From assembly GCA_036320915.1 (NCBI GenBank), contig JAXBDG010000004.1:2480001-2544000 (forward strand): a stretch of DNA of 64,000 nt. The letters are read 5' to 3'. The notes under the pieces were generated by a model. That model saw nothing but the letters and a program-made list of their open reading frames with translations. It was not told the origin of the DNA and did not search any database. The DNA is from Linnemannia elongata (lineage: Eukaryota; Mortierellomycota; Mortierellomycetes; Mortierellales; Mortierellaceae). Position numbers and translations under genes: made by a program. Shown here piece by piece: positions 34,469 through 46,249 of the stretch; the stretch's first letter is position 1, and each line of letters starts with the position of its first letter.

Positions 34469-35927
34469 CTACTCGCACCCCACCACCACTACCTCCACGA
34501 CAACGGTGCCCACCTTGTTGGGAACAACTCTGACAGACAGGCGCTTCGATAGGGACAGATCGATACTTAATCCACCAATCCTTGTTGCCAGCCCTTATTG
34601 TACCTCTCCCTTCCTCCTCTCCGCCTACATCTATCGCCCTTTGACCTTCCTTGTCTTCTTGGTGCCGGTGGTGATTATGGTGCAGATGCAGGCAGCAGTA
34701 CCTCGTGAAACGACTTGGTGTCCTTCCATGGCCATGCAGAGGTTGAAGTAAGCGGTGTCGGTGAGCTTTTGTCGGCTGGTTTTCGTTCGTCGCTTCCATC
34801 TCCGTTTCATTCTTCTTCTCTGTCATCGCCAACTCACGTTCAGCAACCTCAAGTCCTCCAGTATCATCAGAATGGAGACACAACATCATCTCCTCATCAG
34901 AATCCGTCTCTCGCTGACTGCTCCCGCTAACACAATTGCTCTCACCAGTCGTACTCCAATGGCACCACCCTCTCTCAAAGTCCTGATTCGGTAAGATTGG
35001 CCATCCGCCATGCTTGATCCCAATCGCACTGTGCTCATAATCCATTGAGGTGTCGTTGGAGGAGGTGAGTGAACGAGTTGTGGGTCTAATCTGGAGAGTG
35101 GATCTGTGTCCACGGTGTATCCCAGAGAGCGGATATAGGGGTTCAGCGGCACCGTAGACGTCAACAACGAAGGGGTCGATCGACTTCTTTGGCCGGTGGA
35201 GTAATCGAAAAAATTGAGTCCAATCGCTGGGCTACAGAAGCGAACCGCTCGCCGCATCAGCTCCGTCTCTACCTCCATATTCCGGAACGCCATCCCTGTA
35301 TCCCGAGGGTGCTGGTACTGAGATCGGGTAAAAGAAGGCTGTTGACGTATGGTAAGGGCATTCATGCCAGCGTGCTGGGAGGCGGCGAGGATCTGGGAAT
35401 AGATGTAGCGAGATGTCTCGTGGGCCACCGCTGCCTGGAGTAGTTGTTGCTGCTGTCGTAACAGTGGTGGAATCATGCGTGTTGGAAGAGCGACTGTTGT
35501 TTGCGGTGGTACAAGCAAACTTGTCGAGGAGGACTGTGCGTGCAAGGTGGCGAAACTTGCGGGAGACGAGTTGAATAGGCAAGAGCTGCCCGACCCTTAA
35601 GTGTGTTAGGATGGAGATCAGAATTTCTGAAGGTAAGGCTGCAATGGGTGAGCTTCTGTTTGATAGCAAGGTTTGGAGTTTAATGGGAGTGTGTAAAGGT
35701 GGTGAAAGCAAGGAGAAGGAGGAGGAAGAGGAAGAGAAGGATATGGTACGGGGAGGAGGTCGTCTGTCAAAACGCTGAATGTTGGGAGCCATGGTGGGTG
35801 CTAAAGGACCTGTAACGGTGAGTAAGAGTTCGTCGCTATTCCTATCTTGGAAGTAGTCATCTTGCTTGGAGGAGGATGGGAGAGGTGTGTCTGTATTGGC
35901 GTCTGCTGTTGTCGTCCGAGGCAGCAT
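34469..35927 (-). CDS. F-box protein, reading frame not resolved
   Basis: From ATG 35927 a frame encodes a Ser-rich start and a clear F-box (ALPSEILISILTHLRVGQLL then IQLVSRKFRHLARTVLL), predicting an SCF ubiquitin-ligase adaptor. That frame stops near 35230. A different frame shows protein-like sequence from about 35410 to 34920 (MEVETELMRRAVRFCSPAIG, LNFFDYSTGQ, VRLGSSMADGQSYRIRTL). The same second frame carries further plausible stretches at about 34765-34700 (AYFNLCMAMEGHQVVSRG) and 34588-34469 (GGLSIDLSLSKRLSVRVVPN), interrupted by parts that could be introns (for example gtgaga...aaaag, gtactg...ataag). I could not find a convincing intron to join the F-box frame to the second frame, so either a genuine frameshift, an assembly indel or an unusual intron near 35270-35520 must be assumed. 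Confidence 0.5.
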
Positions 35928-37696
35928 TTGCTATTAAGATGAAGAATGTATGGGAAGAATAGTGAGAAAAAAAAAGAAATAAAGGATGTAGCTGCAAAGA
36001 TTTCAAGAGGATGGGGATAAGGAGGAGGCTGATGGACGAGGAGGAAAAGAGGACGAATGATGATCATCAAAGAAAGAAAAAAATATTGAGTGATGAATGC
36101 ACATTGGCTGAAGAAAGTAAGGCAGTATGTAGCGATAGGAGAGGCATACGCGACCTTACCAGGAAAAACACCAGTTGAGGTGGCTGGAACATACGCATAC
36201 GCGCAACACGCACAGCAGCCAGCTTGTTGATTATGTTCCCCTCCTTCTTGTTGTCACGTCACCGCCATAGGGGGTGCCTAATTGATCAACAATGTCTGAT
36301 ATTTGTCTTGCCTTTGGTGAGAGGAGTGATGCGCTTGTTTGTTTCTAGTGATGATCTGATTGTCGCGTTTGTTGCCAACCGTCACGATCCAACTGATCTG
36401 TGGCAAGACGCGACGCGTTATTATTCCTTTTGAAAAATCGGGCATGGGTTGACCTTGTGCAACAAACAGGTGAAAAGAACAAAAATGCAAACAACAATAA
36501 GCCATCGATCGACGGAGAGAAACTCTCGTAGCTCAATATGGTCAACACCCCAATACAAAGAGTATATTGAGCCATGTTCAATGACGCACTTGCTAATAAA
36601 TCAAACCACACCTACCCGGGACCCCTCCTTCTATCTATTTTATCATCTTCCTATTTTCATAGATACATGAACGCTCGCTCCCATGCTCCCATCCTCATGA
36701 CCTGTGAGGCTACGAATATGAATGGGTATGAGGGCTTGTTTTGTAGATCGGCATATTCCAAGGATGAAAGAGGCAGCTCCGACCTTTTTATGAGCGGACT
36801 GTGTTGTGTCTAACTTTTTTTTTGTCACATGGCTGTCGGGGAACTCGTTTGTGTCTTCCCTCTTGGTCTCGGACTCAGACTCGGAGGAGGCGTAAAATGG
36901 GACCGACCTGGACAAACAATTGTGAGGGCAGTCTGGTCAGGTAAGGCAGGGGCAGACTCATGCACTTGTGAAAGGACGTGCAAGTCAGAGTGAAAGGAGG
37001 AATAAGGGAGGGAGAAATGAAGGGAGGAAAAGGGGTATGTTGACGATTGGTGGCCCCACAGCCGGAAGAGGATGGTGCCTATTATTGTGTGGTACAATGA
37101 AGTAAAAGGTAATAAGAGGAGCAAGGTGCAATTGGTCGTGGTAAATACAGTGGTTGGCGAGTGTGTGTGAATAAAGTAGTGTGGACGTGTGGACATGATA
37201 TGGTACACCATACCGTGGAGGTGGCACTTCGTGTCCTTCTCACCCTATCCCTTGAACATTGAAAGAAGGGGGGGTGACAGAGCGGACTTTTTCTCATATT
37301 GTTGATTTCCGTCTTCCCCTTCTCTTCTGTTCTGTTTTTTTTTACTTCCTCCTCTCCTTTCTTTCTTTTCTTTCTTCTTCTTTCCTCTTCACCATTGGAC
37401 AGACGACAACCACCACCACTCCCATACACGCCTTTTCTTTTTTACTTATTATTATTCAGCCTTCACCTTGATTTCAACGACACAACACGAACAACCGACT
37501 TGTCCGTTACTCACTCTCTCACCTTTCCTTCACACTTCGGATCCTTTTCTTAGTTGATCCACAGTTCTCATTCAACACCCCCTTTCTCCTATTGACACAT
37601 AACACACTCCCCCCTCTCTCTATCTCTAATAATACCCTTCCTTCGTTCCTCTTCTTACTCCATTTAACCTTTCACTACCCTTTCATAACAACAACA
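35928..37696. promoter_or_regulatory. Divergent 1.8 kb region between the F-box and PAM2/CCCH genes
   Basis: No gene recognised. The right part (37300-37690) is strongly pyrimidine-rich and is probably the leader of the plus-strand gene. The left part is the upstream region of the F-box gene. Confidence 0.45.
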
Positions 37697-40600
37697 ATGT
37701 CGAGCAACTCGATCACTAACAACAACGCCGTCCGTCTCGGAGCTGCAGCCATCATCGGCACAGTGATCATTTACTTCCTCTGGTCCGCAACAGCCTCCTC
37801 CAGCAGCTCCAACAAGCCCAAGGACCGCAGCTCCAGCAGCTCCAAAACTACCACTACCACTACTACCACTACTACTACCTCTGAGAAAAAGGCCGTCAAA
37901 GGTGTCAGTAAAGAGGTCACCGAGGAGCGACAAGGTAAAGAAGGAGCCCACTAGCAACAACAACAAGACGACGGGAACTATGACTGATCAGTTTTTTCTT
38001 GTTCATGGGAAGGGCACACGATTGAAAGAAAAAAAAAAAAAAAAGATCCAAGCTGTTTGCTCTCATTCAAGTCGCTGGTTTTTTGTGCGTGTGTGTGTGC
38101 GTGTGAGTGTTTTTTTTCTGATCAGCGCAAAATAACAGCAACAATAGAAAGAGAAGGAACTTTGCTTTGCACCCTTTGCTATTTGTCACACACTACCATG
38201 GAACAAGTGACAGACAATGAGGGTTGTGTGTCCGAGGTGGCCTTTAGCTGTTCACGGCATTCACTTCAGACAAGAAGGGGAAGAGGAAGGGGGTTGATAC
38301 AAGCACCCCTTCTCCATTCTGAAAGGGGTGCAAGGGGAGAGGGACGACCTTCACTTTCTGCCTTCTTTCTTCTTGTTCTTGTGTTCTAACAACCACATCC
38401 CTTTTTCCGTCCTCTCTCCTTCCCTGTAGACAAGAAGGTCATTGACGAAGTCCCTGCTGTTAAGGCTGAGAAGGTAAAGAATCAGGCGCCTTCACAATGT
38501 TTTACAAGGAAGCAATCGGGATAGTATGAGAGAGAGAGAGAGAGAGAGCATTGGAGTACAAACATACACAGGGACCGTGGAACAGCCGGAAGTGGACTAC
38601 CGGGATACACTCACCATGGACCGGACCCGAGAAGAAAGCACACCAATATGCGATTGAGAAATCAATATGGGAGAAACCAATTGGCCGAACACCACTATCG
38701 TCCCCAGCTGTGGGTGACAAGTACTCTTTGGCCTTTTGTTCTTTATTGCACTTGGACTGAGAAAGGGCTTTCGTGATATTGTATGCGTCTCTCTCTCACG
38801 CACACCCCTTCCTTCCTTGCGTTCACGCTTGCTCCCTTTTCCTGCATCCTTTTTATCGATGCCCCTTCTTTGGCTGTATGTTTCCTGCCTTTGGGAAAAA
38901 AAAGGTTCAATGGATCGCTGTTGTTTATGCCCTGTTCATCTCCTTTTGCCAGCCCCTTCCAGCCCTTTTTCCCCTTGTTTCTTTTGGTTGATACTCATTT
39001 TGCCCTACACCCATCCTCGCCTGAGTTCCCTTTCTTTTTCTCCTGTGTTCATCCTCAAATGTGAACCCAGCTGTTTTGTTGGCCTATTTTTTGAATGTTT
39101 TCTTCCCGCGGTCCCAATCCAAAATACCCTTCGGGGTACATTATTACGTTCCGAGTCTCTTTCCCGAAAGCAACGGAGAAGAAGGAAGCTAAACCTTGAC
39201 TCCCACAGAAAGAAGAAAAGACAAAAACCAGAAAAAAAAAGCAGTATAGGTCATAGTTTATCCCATGGATCGACCCTTCTGCCACTCTTAAGTGTCCTTT
39301 TATCAATTGGGCATGGTATTGACCTCTTACTTTTGAATTGCTCTGGCTACTATTAGATCACGGAACAGAAGGAACATGAGGAAAAGCCCCGGGAGAAGGA
39401 GCATGTGAAGGCAGCAGAGGTTGTTCCCGAGCCCGTTCAGGAGCCTGTTCAGGAGCCAGTGGCTGCTCCCATCGTCGAATCAACAGTTGAGGAGGTAGAG
39501 GAGGAGGAGGAGCAGCAGACGGCACAGGAGCCTGAGATTCAGGATGCTTCAGCAGATGAATTTGATGAGGAGCACGAGGTCGAGCTGGTCTTTGAGCGCG
39601 AGATCCCCGCGGCTGCTATTGTCATCCAGGAGGTCAAGGAAGTCAAGGAGGTTAAGGAGGAGATCATTGAAGAGGCTGCACCCGCTGCTGCTGAGGTGCC
39701 CGAGCAGGCCGAGGAGGAGCCCGAGCAGGTTCAGGATGTTCAAGAGGAGGCTCAAGTTGATACCCCCACTACCTTGGTTGGTGATCAATTGGAGCACACC
39801 AAAGAGACCGAGGAGACCGTTCAGGTTATTGTTGAGACTCCCCGCAAGACCGAGTCGTGGAGCGACGTCTCCGAGGACAAGGTCCAGACCCTCCAGGAGG
39901 TCTCTCGTGTTGCCCGTAAGTTACTCTTCTTCGTTGACGTAATTGAACTTGAACTTGACCTTGTTGCACAGTCAATTCTTGCAACTAGTTTGTTAACGGA
40001 TGCCGCTCTTTTGATCATGTTTATGTGTTTGTTCCTGCAGAGCACTCTGAATTGAACGCCAAGGCCGCCGAGTTCAAGCCAAGTTGGTTGCCCTCTGCCA
40101 CTGTTGCCCCTGCCAAGCCCAACGGAACTGTCGCCAACGGTACATATCAAATTGACAAGAACATGCATGCGCATACGGCGCACATTCATGAAACAGGGTA
40201 TCTCGGACATGGATGACGACTGAGAGTACGAGTACTTTTTGCTAACGACCGGCTGTTGTTTATTGGTTTCATTCGATATATTAGGCACGCCTGCCGCGGA
40301 GCCCGTCAAGATGAAGTCGAGGTGCCGATTCTGGCCCAACTGCACCAACAAGTCGTGCAAGTTCACCCACCCCTCCACATACTGCCGGTAAGAATCGAAA
40401 GTGCTGTTTGTCAATTGCGAAACAAGGGCCACCAAAAATCACTCACAAAGGAAAAGAAAAGAAGAAACCGATATAATATGCATAAGAGAGCTGCATGCAC
40501 AGACAAGACATGGACCTTCAGCGAGGACCAACAAAACAAATATTTTGCACGGCCCGGATGTGACGATTTAGGCAATTGAATTCCCGCCATCCAAGGGCTG

Positions 40601-40872
40601 ACTTTTACAACAACCCAATATCTAACATTCTCTTTTTTCTGTCTTTCTAACTTTCAATTGTCAACAATAGCGATCCTGAAAACTGCTCCTTCGGCGACCG
40701 CTGCAACTTTATCCACCCCAACGACATGACCGCTCGTCCCCCAAGAGACAAGGGTGACAAGAAGGGCGCCCGTCGACAGACCGCTGCTGGTGACCGCAAG
40801 GGTCGTCCCAAGTCGTCTGACTCGTCCGTCAACATGGTCGCTGCCTCCCCTGTCGATGCATGGAGCAAGTAA
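37697..40872 (+). CDS. Membrane-anchored PAM2-motif / CCCH zinc-finger protein
   Basis: Six exons: 37697-37934, 38430-38473, 39357-39915, 40041-40139, 40285-40387, 40671-40872; GT-AG, phases fit, 414 residues. Residues ~11-31 are a single hydrophobic segment (VRLGAAAIIGTVIIYFLW) right at the N-terminus, followed by Ser/Thr runs. Residues ~95-275 are very acidic, Glu/Val/Pro/Gln-rich. Residues 283-294 read SELNAKAAEFKP, an excellent PAM2 motif, the short peptide that binds the MLLE domain of poly(A)-binding protein. Two zinc fingers follow: C327-x5-C333-x4-C338-x3-H342 and C347-x5-C353-x5-C359-x3-H363, of the Nab2/ZC3H14-like type that binds poly(A). The tail is basic. Together this suggests a protein that ties polyadenylated mRNA to a membrane (ER, mitochondrion or vesicle). 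The combination is not one I know as a described family. Function is inference. Confidence 0.87.
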
Positions 40873-43800
40873 ACGAACAATAGATCAGGAGGCACCAAGG
40901 CAGACGGGAGGTGAAGGCGAGGAGGCTGAAGTGCTGGAATTGGATGCCATTGGCCACCGTTATTTTTCTTTAAGGAGGAGGCCTCGTTGCGCAGGAGAAT
41001 GTCAGTTGCCAGGTTAAGCAGGATGCAGATCTTGACAGGAAGTCGCCTTTTCATTTACTTTTTTTTGTTATCAGTTTCTATCTTTTCTGACACAGGACAG
41101 TTACCAGGAGAAAAGGTGCCAAGACACCCGCTCTTTTCTTTATTTGTTGTTGTCGTGCATTCCTCTCACCCTTTCATTATCAGGTTGCAGTTCGGCCTCT
41201 ATTTATTTTGGGGCTTGCCTCCTCGTTCACTCCTCTTTCTCCTCAATCATACCTTTCCGCTTTCACTCTCACTCACTCACAATCCAACTACCCTTCCAAT
41301 GACTCCTCTCTTTCTCTCAAATTCGTTCACTTTGTGATCATTTTTCTTCACACACACCATCTCATACACTCACCTACCCATATATTCTTCCCAGTTTATC
41401 ATTATCTTCTCGTTTTCGCGTCTTTTTGTTTTCTGTTTCTCTGTACAGTTCAGCTCCCCCTCCCTTTTCTTTTTATTATCATCACCGTTCATTTTTTGCT
41501 ACTCTTCATTAGTTTAGTCGTCCTCTCTTGCGGCACAAAAAAAAAATCTAGTAAAGATTTTTTTTTTCTTGTAACCATAACTATCTTTCTTCCTCTCTCT
41601 CTCTCTCTCTCTTCACCTGCCCAGTCAGATATCTGTTGTGTTTGCTCCCTTGGCGTTCTGTTATCCTCTTCTTTTTTTTTTTTACTATGAAAGTCATTCA
41701 TCCGAAATCGACCAAGCAACCAGGCATATGTTTAGTGAAAAAAGTATTTGTATGGAGTTTGTGAAGAGCGAAAACCGTAAGGTGTACTCGGACAGGGTAT
41801 CGTTCGCGTTGAAGGTGAGCCATTTCGACAGTATCTTGATGTGAACGTCTCTCTCTGTCTGATCAAACCCACAAGAAGAGACGAGTAGGAGGTAAAATAT
41901 TGTGGCTTCTTGAGCCATCGGTGCGAATAGCCAAGAGAGCGGGCGCCGGGGTTTGACTTGACCCCCCCCCCCCCCCCTACTGGGCTGCTCGATCATCTAT
42001 CGTCATCTTTGGAAGCAAACCTCTTGAGTGTACGATACATTTTCGTTTGACTTGACCGTTTTGCCTGGCGGGCTGATATGCCGTAGTAAGAGTATGGCGA
42101 ACATTTTGGGACCGTTCGAAGAAAACAATGGCTGTCACCTGATCGGTGAAAACGGATCCGTGGTTTCGGGAGATGATCTGAGCGGGAACTCCATAGTGAG
42201 CGACGACACCTCATTTATCAGAAACGAGATTAAGGTACTGGCGGTGGCGTCTCCCTGGAGCAGGGCGACCGATCATCATCGTCCTGAAACTAAAATTTAA
42301 GAATGTTGAAAAAAAAAAAAAGGAGGGGGGCTTGACGATAAGTGTCGCGTTTTTATACATCCTCCTACCAATGCGAAGCTTCGCAAAAAATAAATAAAAA
42401 AAAAATATGCAAGTGGAAGGCGGGCAAGCGTAACCGTTGCGACCATACCCTGATCGAAAGGAGCTCTATTATCGCACAATACCTTAAGGAAACTGTAAAA
42501 AAAAAAAAAAAACTCTCTGACACTAAGCTCTACTTGAAGAGAAAGGTGATTCTTGTCAATGGGGAGTTTTAAGTATCTGACATTTTTTTTTGGAGGTGTG
42601 AGTGTAGGGCGTGTTGTGGGGGTGGGTTGCGGGGTTGGTAAGGGAATGAGTTCTGTCTTGCAGGCGTTGAGAAAAAAAGTGGGATGTTTCCTCAATACAT
42701 GTATAAAATGGGTTATAAGGGGCAGAGAGTAGTGAGTTGCGCCAAAGACGATTCGATTGCAGCCTGCAGAGTTGCGCGGTCGTCATCTGGCATGTGTAGC
42801 TGGGAGACGGTAGTGAAGAGTGTGGAGGTGCTGGGATGATTCATTGAAGAAGGAAAATAAAGGAAAAATAATAGTGTTCAAGTGGTCTGTGTGGTCGAGA
42901 GATCTGGGATATGATCAAATGTTTGAGGGATTCGAGTGTTCGGAGGTGTTATGATAGAAACATCGCCAAAGTAATTTCTGCAGGACGTAAGCAGTTGCGG
43001 CAGAGGAGGCGGCTGATCAACAGAAGTGAAGAAAGGGAGTTGCAGAAAGATAAAATTTCATCATCTGTCGAGATGATGAGAGGAATGGAGTCAATCAACG
43101 GAACGTCCATTGGGGTAGACCTCAAGGTTTGGATTGTAAGGCAAAATCCTAATTTATTAAAGTAATCTTTCCCAACTATACTTTGAAGTGCTATGAAGCT
43201 CGACTAGCTCTGTAGACTTCCTAACGCTACCTGTTGGGTTCGGTCGACGGGAGGAAGAGCGGGGGGAATGGGGAAAGGAGTGCTTCTTGAGTGGGTTTTG
43301 AGTGTGTGTTTATTGGAGTGTGGACTGGATTGTGTTCTGTTGGTTGATTGATTGTTTGATTTTGGAGAGAAGTAAATAAATAGTAAACGACTAACTAAGG
43401 CAGTAAGAAGGTAGAAAGACTAGATAATAAGTAAAGAGATGGAAACTATCAGTAAGCTAAGTAAAAGGGAGGGGGACAACTGGTAACGGTAGCAGAAATG
43501 GTAGAAGTAGAAGTAGTTAAAAATAGTAGAAGTGGAAGTGGTAAAAATAGTAGTAGTAGAAAATAGTAGATGTGGTAAAGGTGTTACATTTTTTTTTTTT
43601 TTTTTTTTTTGAGGATAAAAGGACTTTATTATTCTTCCTTTCCAGGGACTCCATCTGTGTGTATCTTTCTTTATTGCTATCGTGATTGTTCAAAAATAAA
43701 AAGAAAAAAGGGGGTGCTCACAGCTATATAAGGGGGACCTCCAGATACCTTACTCTCTATTACTTGTCAGAGAAACAAGGTGGGATGGGTGGGACATCTG

Positions 43801-43900
43801 GAGTCCCTGAAGATGTCGAATAATAGGCTTTAGCCGTCATTACATTCGGCATCGCCTTTCATTGTGGCTTAATCATTTTTGATCAGATAATTCTGGGCTA
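40873..43900. other. 3 kb region without a recognised gene
   Basis: Starts with the 3' flank of the PAM2/CCCH gene. Open frames at 41638-41844 and 42028-42300 (+) and 42911-43165 (+) encode protein-like but unrecognised sequence and may be fragments of old genes or elements. A run of 16 C lies at 41962-41977. AGTAG-rich simple sequence (43480-43580) and a T run (43590-43610) precede the retroelement remnants. TGTTGGG at 43231 could be an LTR end, but no partner was found. Confidence 0.4.
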
Positions 43901-44507
43901 TGGCTTTGCTGATTTCCATCAGTATGATGTAAATAATGTTATTGCTGGATTGTTTATGTTGAAGTAAAATAAGGGCAGTGTTGGCTGCTGAAATGGCAAT
44001 AAGGCAACAAACCGGTAGTTGTGGGATCTTGCTCGACTAGCATCAAAGACAGCGGGAAGGGTAGGAACGGAAAGCTGTTCTTGTTGCATTAAGTAGGATT
44101 CATGTGCTGTGCATCGTCGGTAGAACTTTGTGACACGTTGGTCCTCCTCAGATTCCTCTTCGACAGGCATCGCGTCATCTTCGTTGTCACGAAGGGCTCC
44201 ATGGTGTGCCGCGTCTTGGCAAACCAAATTCTTTTCCGAGATGCATCGTCAGGACCGTGGGCGACCTTGAGACGATCCTGATGTACGAGGGCCTTCTTTA
44301 ACTCACCATCACCCCACATCAGTTGGTACGTGGAAAGGGGCGTGGCGCGAACGACTTGAAGTGGACCTGTCGCGAATCAAGACTATGGACACTAGGTGAG
44401 GTTGACCTTTCTCAAGGCAGAGGCTGGAGGTGGGATGTGTGGGGAAAGTTAGTTTACAATGGGAGAGAGAGGTAAGGTGTTTGACAAAGTGTATGCTAAT
44501 TAATTAT

Positions 44508-45119
44508 TTACTTGGGTGAAGACAAACTGCGCCCAAGTGCCAAGAGTCGACCGATCGTAGTGTATGACGCGACAGGACCATACCAGTGAGGCTTAAACTT
44601 TTGACGACCGAAGATGCGAACCAAGACATAAGCACCGACCGAAAACTTGGCGTTGTCTACCGTATGTCTGTTCTCATGGTGGGAGACCATAGCATTGGCG
44701 GCAGCTCGTTGAGACTGTAAGTGCTTCTCGCGGAGGGCGTCGATCTCGTCAAATGTCTTCTTGCGGTGCTCACGAATGTCCTCTGGATCTTGAAAGTCGA
44801 ATAAGAATGGGCGGACAGGGTCTTGCGGTAAATGGGGTTCGATACCATAGACAATCTTGAACGGGGTGATCTTGGTTCGATGTAAGATGTGCACTCGGCA
44901 AGCGAACAGGGACTGATGCAGGTACTGGTCCCAACCGTGCCTGTGGGAGCCAACATACTTGCTAAGCATCTGACCGATCATTCCATTCAGACAGTCGCAC
45001 TTGCCGTTTGAGCGCGGATGGTAGGCAGACGTTGCCTTGTGCTTAATGTTAAGTTTTTCGAGGTATCGCTGAAGTACTTCCGACATGAAGTTGGCTCCAC
45101 GATCACTCACGATCTCCAA
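44508..45119 (-). pseudogene. Ty3/gypsy integrase core remnant
   Basis: About 200 codons with the integrase core signature: SDRGANFMSEVLQRYL (second catalytic Asp region) and SAYHPRSNGKCDCLNG, where the third catalytic residue (usually Glu in NG..E) reads within a Cys/Asp-altered stretch. Then come DQYLHQSLFACRV, a typical KITPFKIVYG and the HHENRHTVDNAKFSVGAYVL domain. The first catalytic part is missing and the frame stops; a continuation is visible to about 44090 in another frame (RATPLSTYQLMWGDGELKKA). Not functional. Confidence 0.85.
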
Positions 45120-45149
45120 GGGACAGCCGAACTGGAGAAAGACGTTCTC

Positions 45150-45605
45150 CTAATCATTCAGGTCGGCTACGTCTACTCGTTCAACGATGGAGTGGCCATT
45201 ACAAGATATAGTGATCGGTTCAATTGACCTTTCACGTTGTAGCTGTTGCGAGACTATGGCCATAACAACAAAAGCATCTATCTTGTCATAAGCAATTGAA
45301 AGAGAATGAGCAAAAGATCGATCAGTAATGGTGATATCAGCGCCAGTGTTTATCATACTAAGAGCAAGAGCGGTATGACCGTTAATAGAGACGTGGACTG
45401 TGGCAAAGTCATCTTGATTTGCGGTAGAGTCTACGATGGCATTGACTCTACTCACAGCTAGCGTTGCATTCACATACCAGCTATCCAAGTCAGACAATTT
45501 TTTCATCGCCTCATCTTCGTCGAGGATGCCCAACTCGTACAAGGGACCCGGTCCAGAGGCGCTATGACCAAACGGGTCATCAGAGTCATCCGCACTGTGA
45601 GCAAG
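45150..45605 (-). pseudogene. Retropepsin-like (gag-pol protease) remnant
   Basis: Pattern ALALSMINTGADITITDRSF matches a retropepsin active site, but the usual D-[ST]-G triad reads N-T-G, which would abolish activity. The upstream part is acidic and resembles the end of a gag region. Lies between RT and integrase remnants, out of the canonical order. Confidence 0.65.
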
Positions 45606-45789
45606 CCAGCAATATAAAAAAATAGAGACGTGTTAACATTACATTGTTGTGTGGCCTATTAATTACATCCGCAAATACACGCCCATATTCTATATCTTAG
45701 CATCAAACGAGCTCAAGAAAAAAAGATTCAAAATCAGTGTAAATATGGCTAGTGATACCTACGGTGGATATATATTGACAATCGAGTTC

Positions 45790-46240
45790 AGCCCATTTTC
45801 GAAGACGTTGTTCATGAGGCACATGAAAGTGGCTGGAACGTTTGTCAACCCAAAAGGAAGGATTAGGAACTCGTATAGGCCTTAACGAGTTCGAAAGGCG
45901 GTCTTGTGAACATCGTCATCGTGGATCTTGATTTGGTGATAAACAGAGCAGAGGTCGATCTTTACTGAAGACCTTGGCGTTATGGAGCCGGTCTCGCAGC
46001 TCATCGATTCTTGGCAGTGGGTACGAGTTCTTGACCGTTGGTTGTAGAGTTCATGATAATCCACGCGGATGCGAAGTTCAGTTTCTTGTCTGCGGACGAA
46101 AACTGAAGCATCATATGGGGACTTACTGGGACAGATGAACCCATGAAGCAAAAGGTCGTCTAATTGTTTTTTTTTTTTTTTTTTTTTTTTTTTTTGTGAA
46201 CTTGAGTGAGAAAAATTGATTACAAACCGCTTTGCCATTT
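45790..46240 (-). pseudogene. Ty3/gypsy reverse transcriptase remnant
   Basis: Starts after a T run (A run on the coding strand) with LDDLLLHGFICPSKSPYDAS and LRIRVDYHELYNQ, is frameshifted, then continues with VKIDLCSVYHQIKIHDDDVH and YEFLILPFGLTNVPATFM before ending in stops. These match RT motifs 1-4 up to just before the YxDD box, which is absent. Confidence 0.85.
46167..46195. repeat. Run of 29 T
   Basis: Homopolymer at the upstream boundary of the RT remnant. Read with the element it is a poly-A stretch inside coding sequence, so it arose after the element was inactivated, or it is an assembly artefact. Confidence 0.7.
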
Positions 46241-46249
46241 AGTGGCATC

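Larger units (their letters stand above)
44090..46240 (-). mobile_element. Degraded Ty3/gypsy retrotransposon fragments
   Basis: Minus-strand pieces of one or more Ty3/gypsy elements: reverse transcriptase (about 46240-45790), a retropepsin-like piece (about 45600-45150), and integrase plus its C-terminal tail (45119-about 44090). In an intact Ty3/gypsy element the protease precedes the RT; here it follows it, so the locus is a mosaic or rearranged. All pieces are truncated or frameshifted. No LTR pair could be recognised by eye. Confidence 0.85.

Noticed and set aside
43231..43900. Left LTR of the gypsy remnant starting TGTTGGG
   Set aside because: No second copy was found to the right of the RT remnant, so an LTR cannot be claimed.
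44820..44840. tRNA B-box-like word ggttcgatacc
   Set aside because: It lies within the integrase remnant and no A box or acceptor stem is present; no tRNA gene was found in the window.
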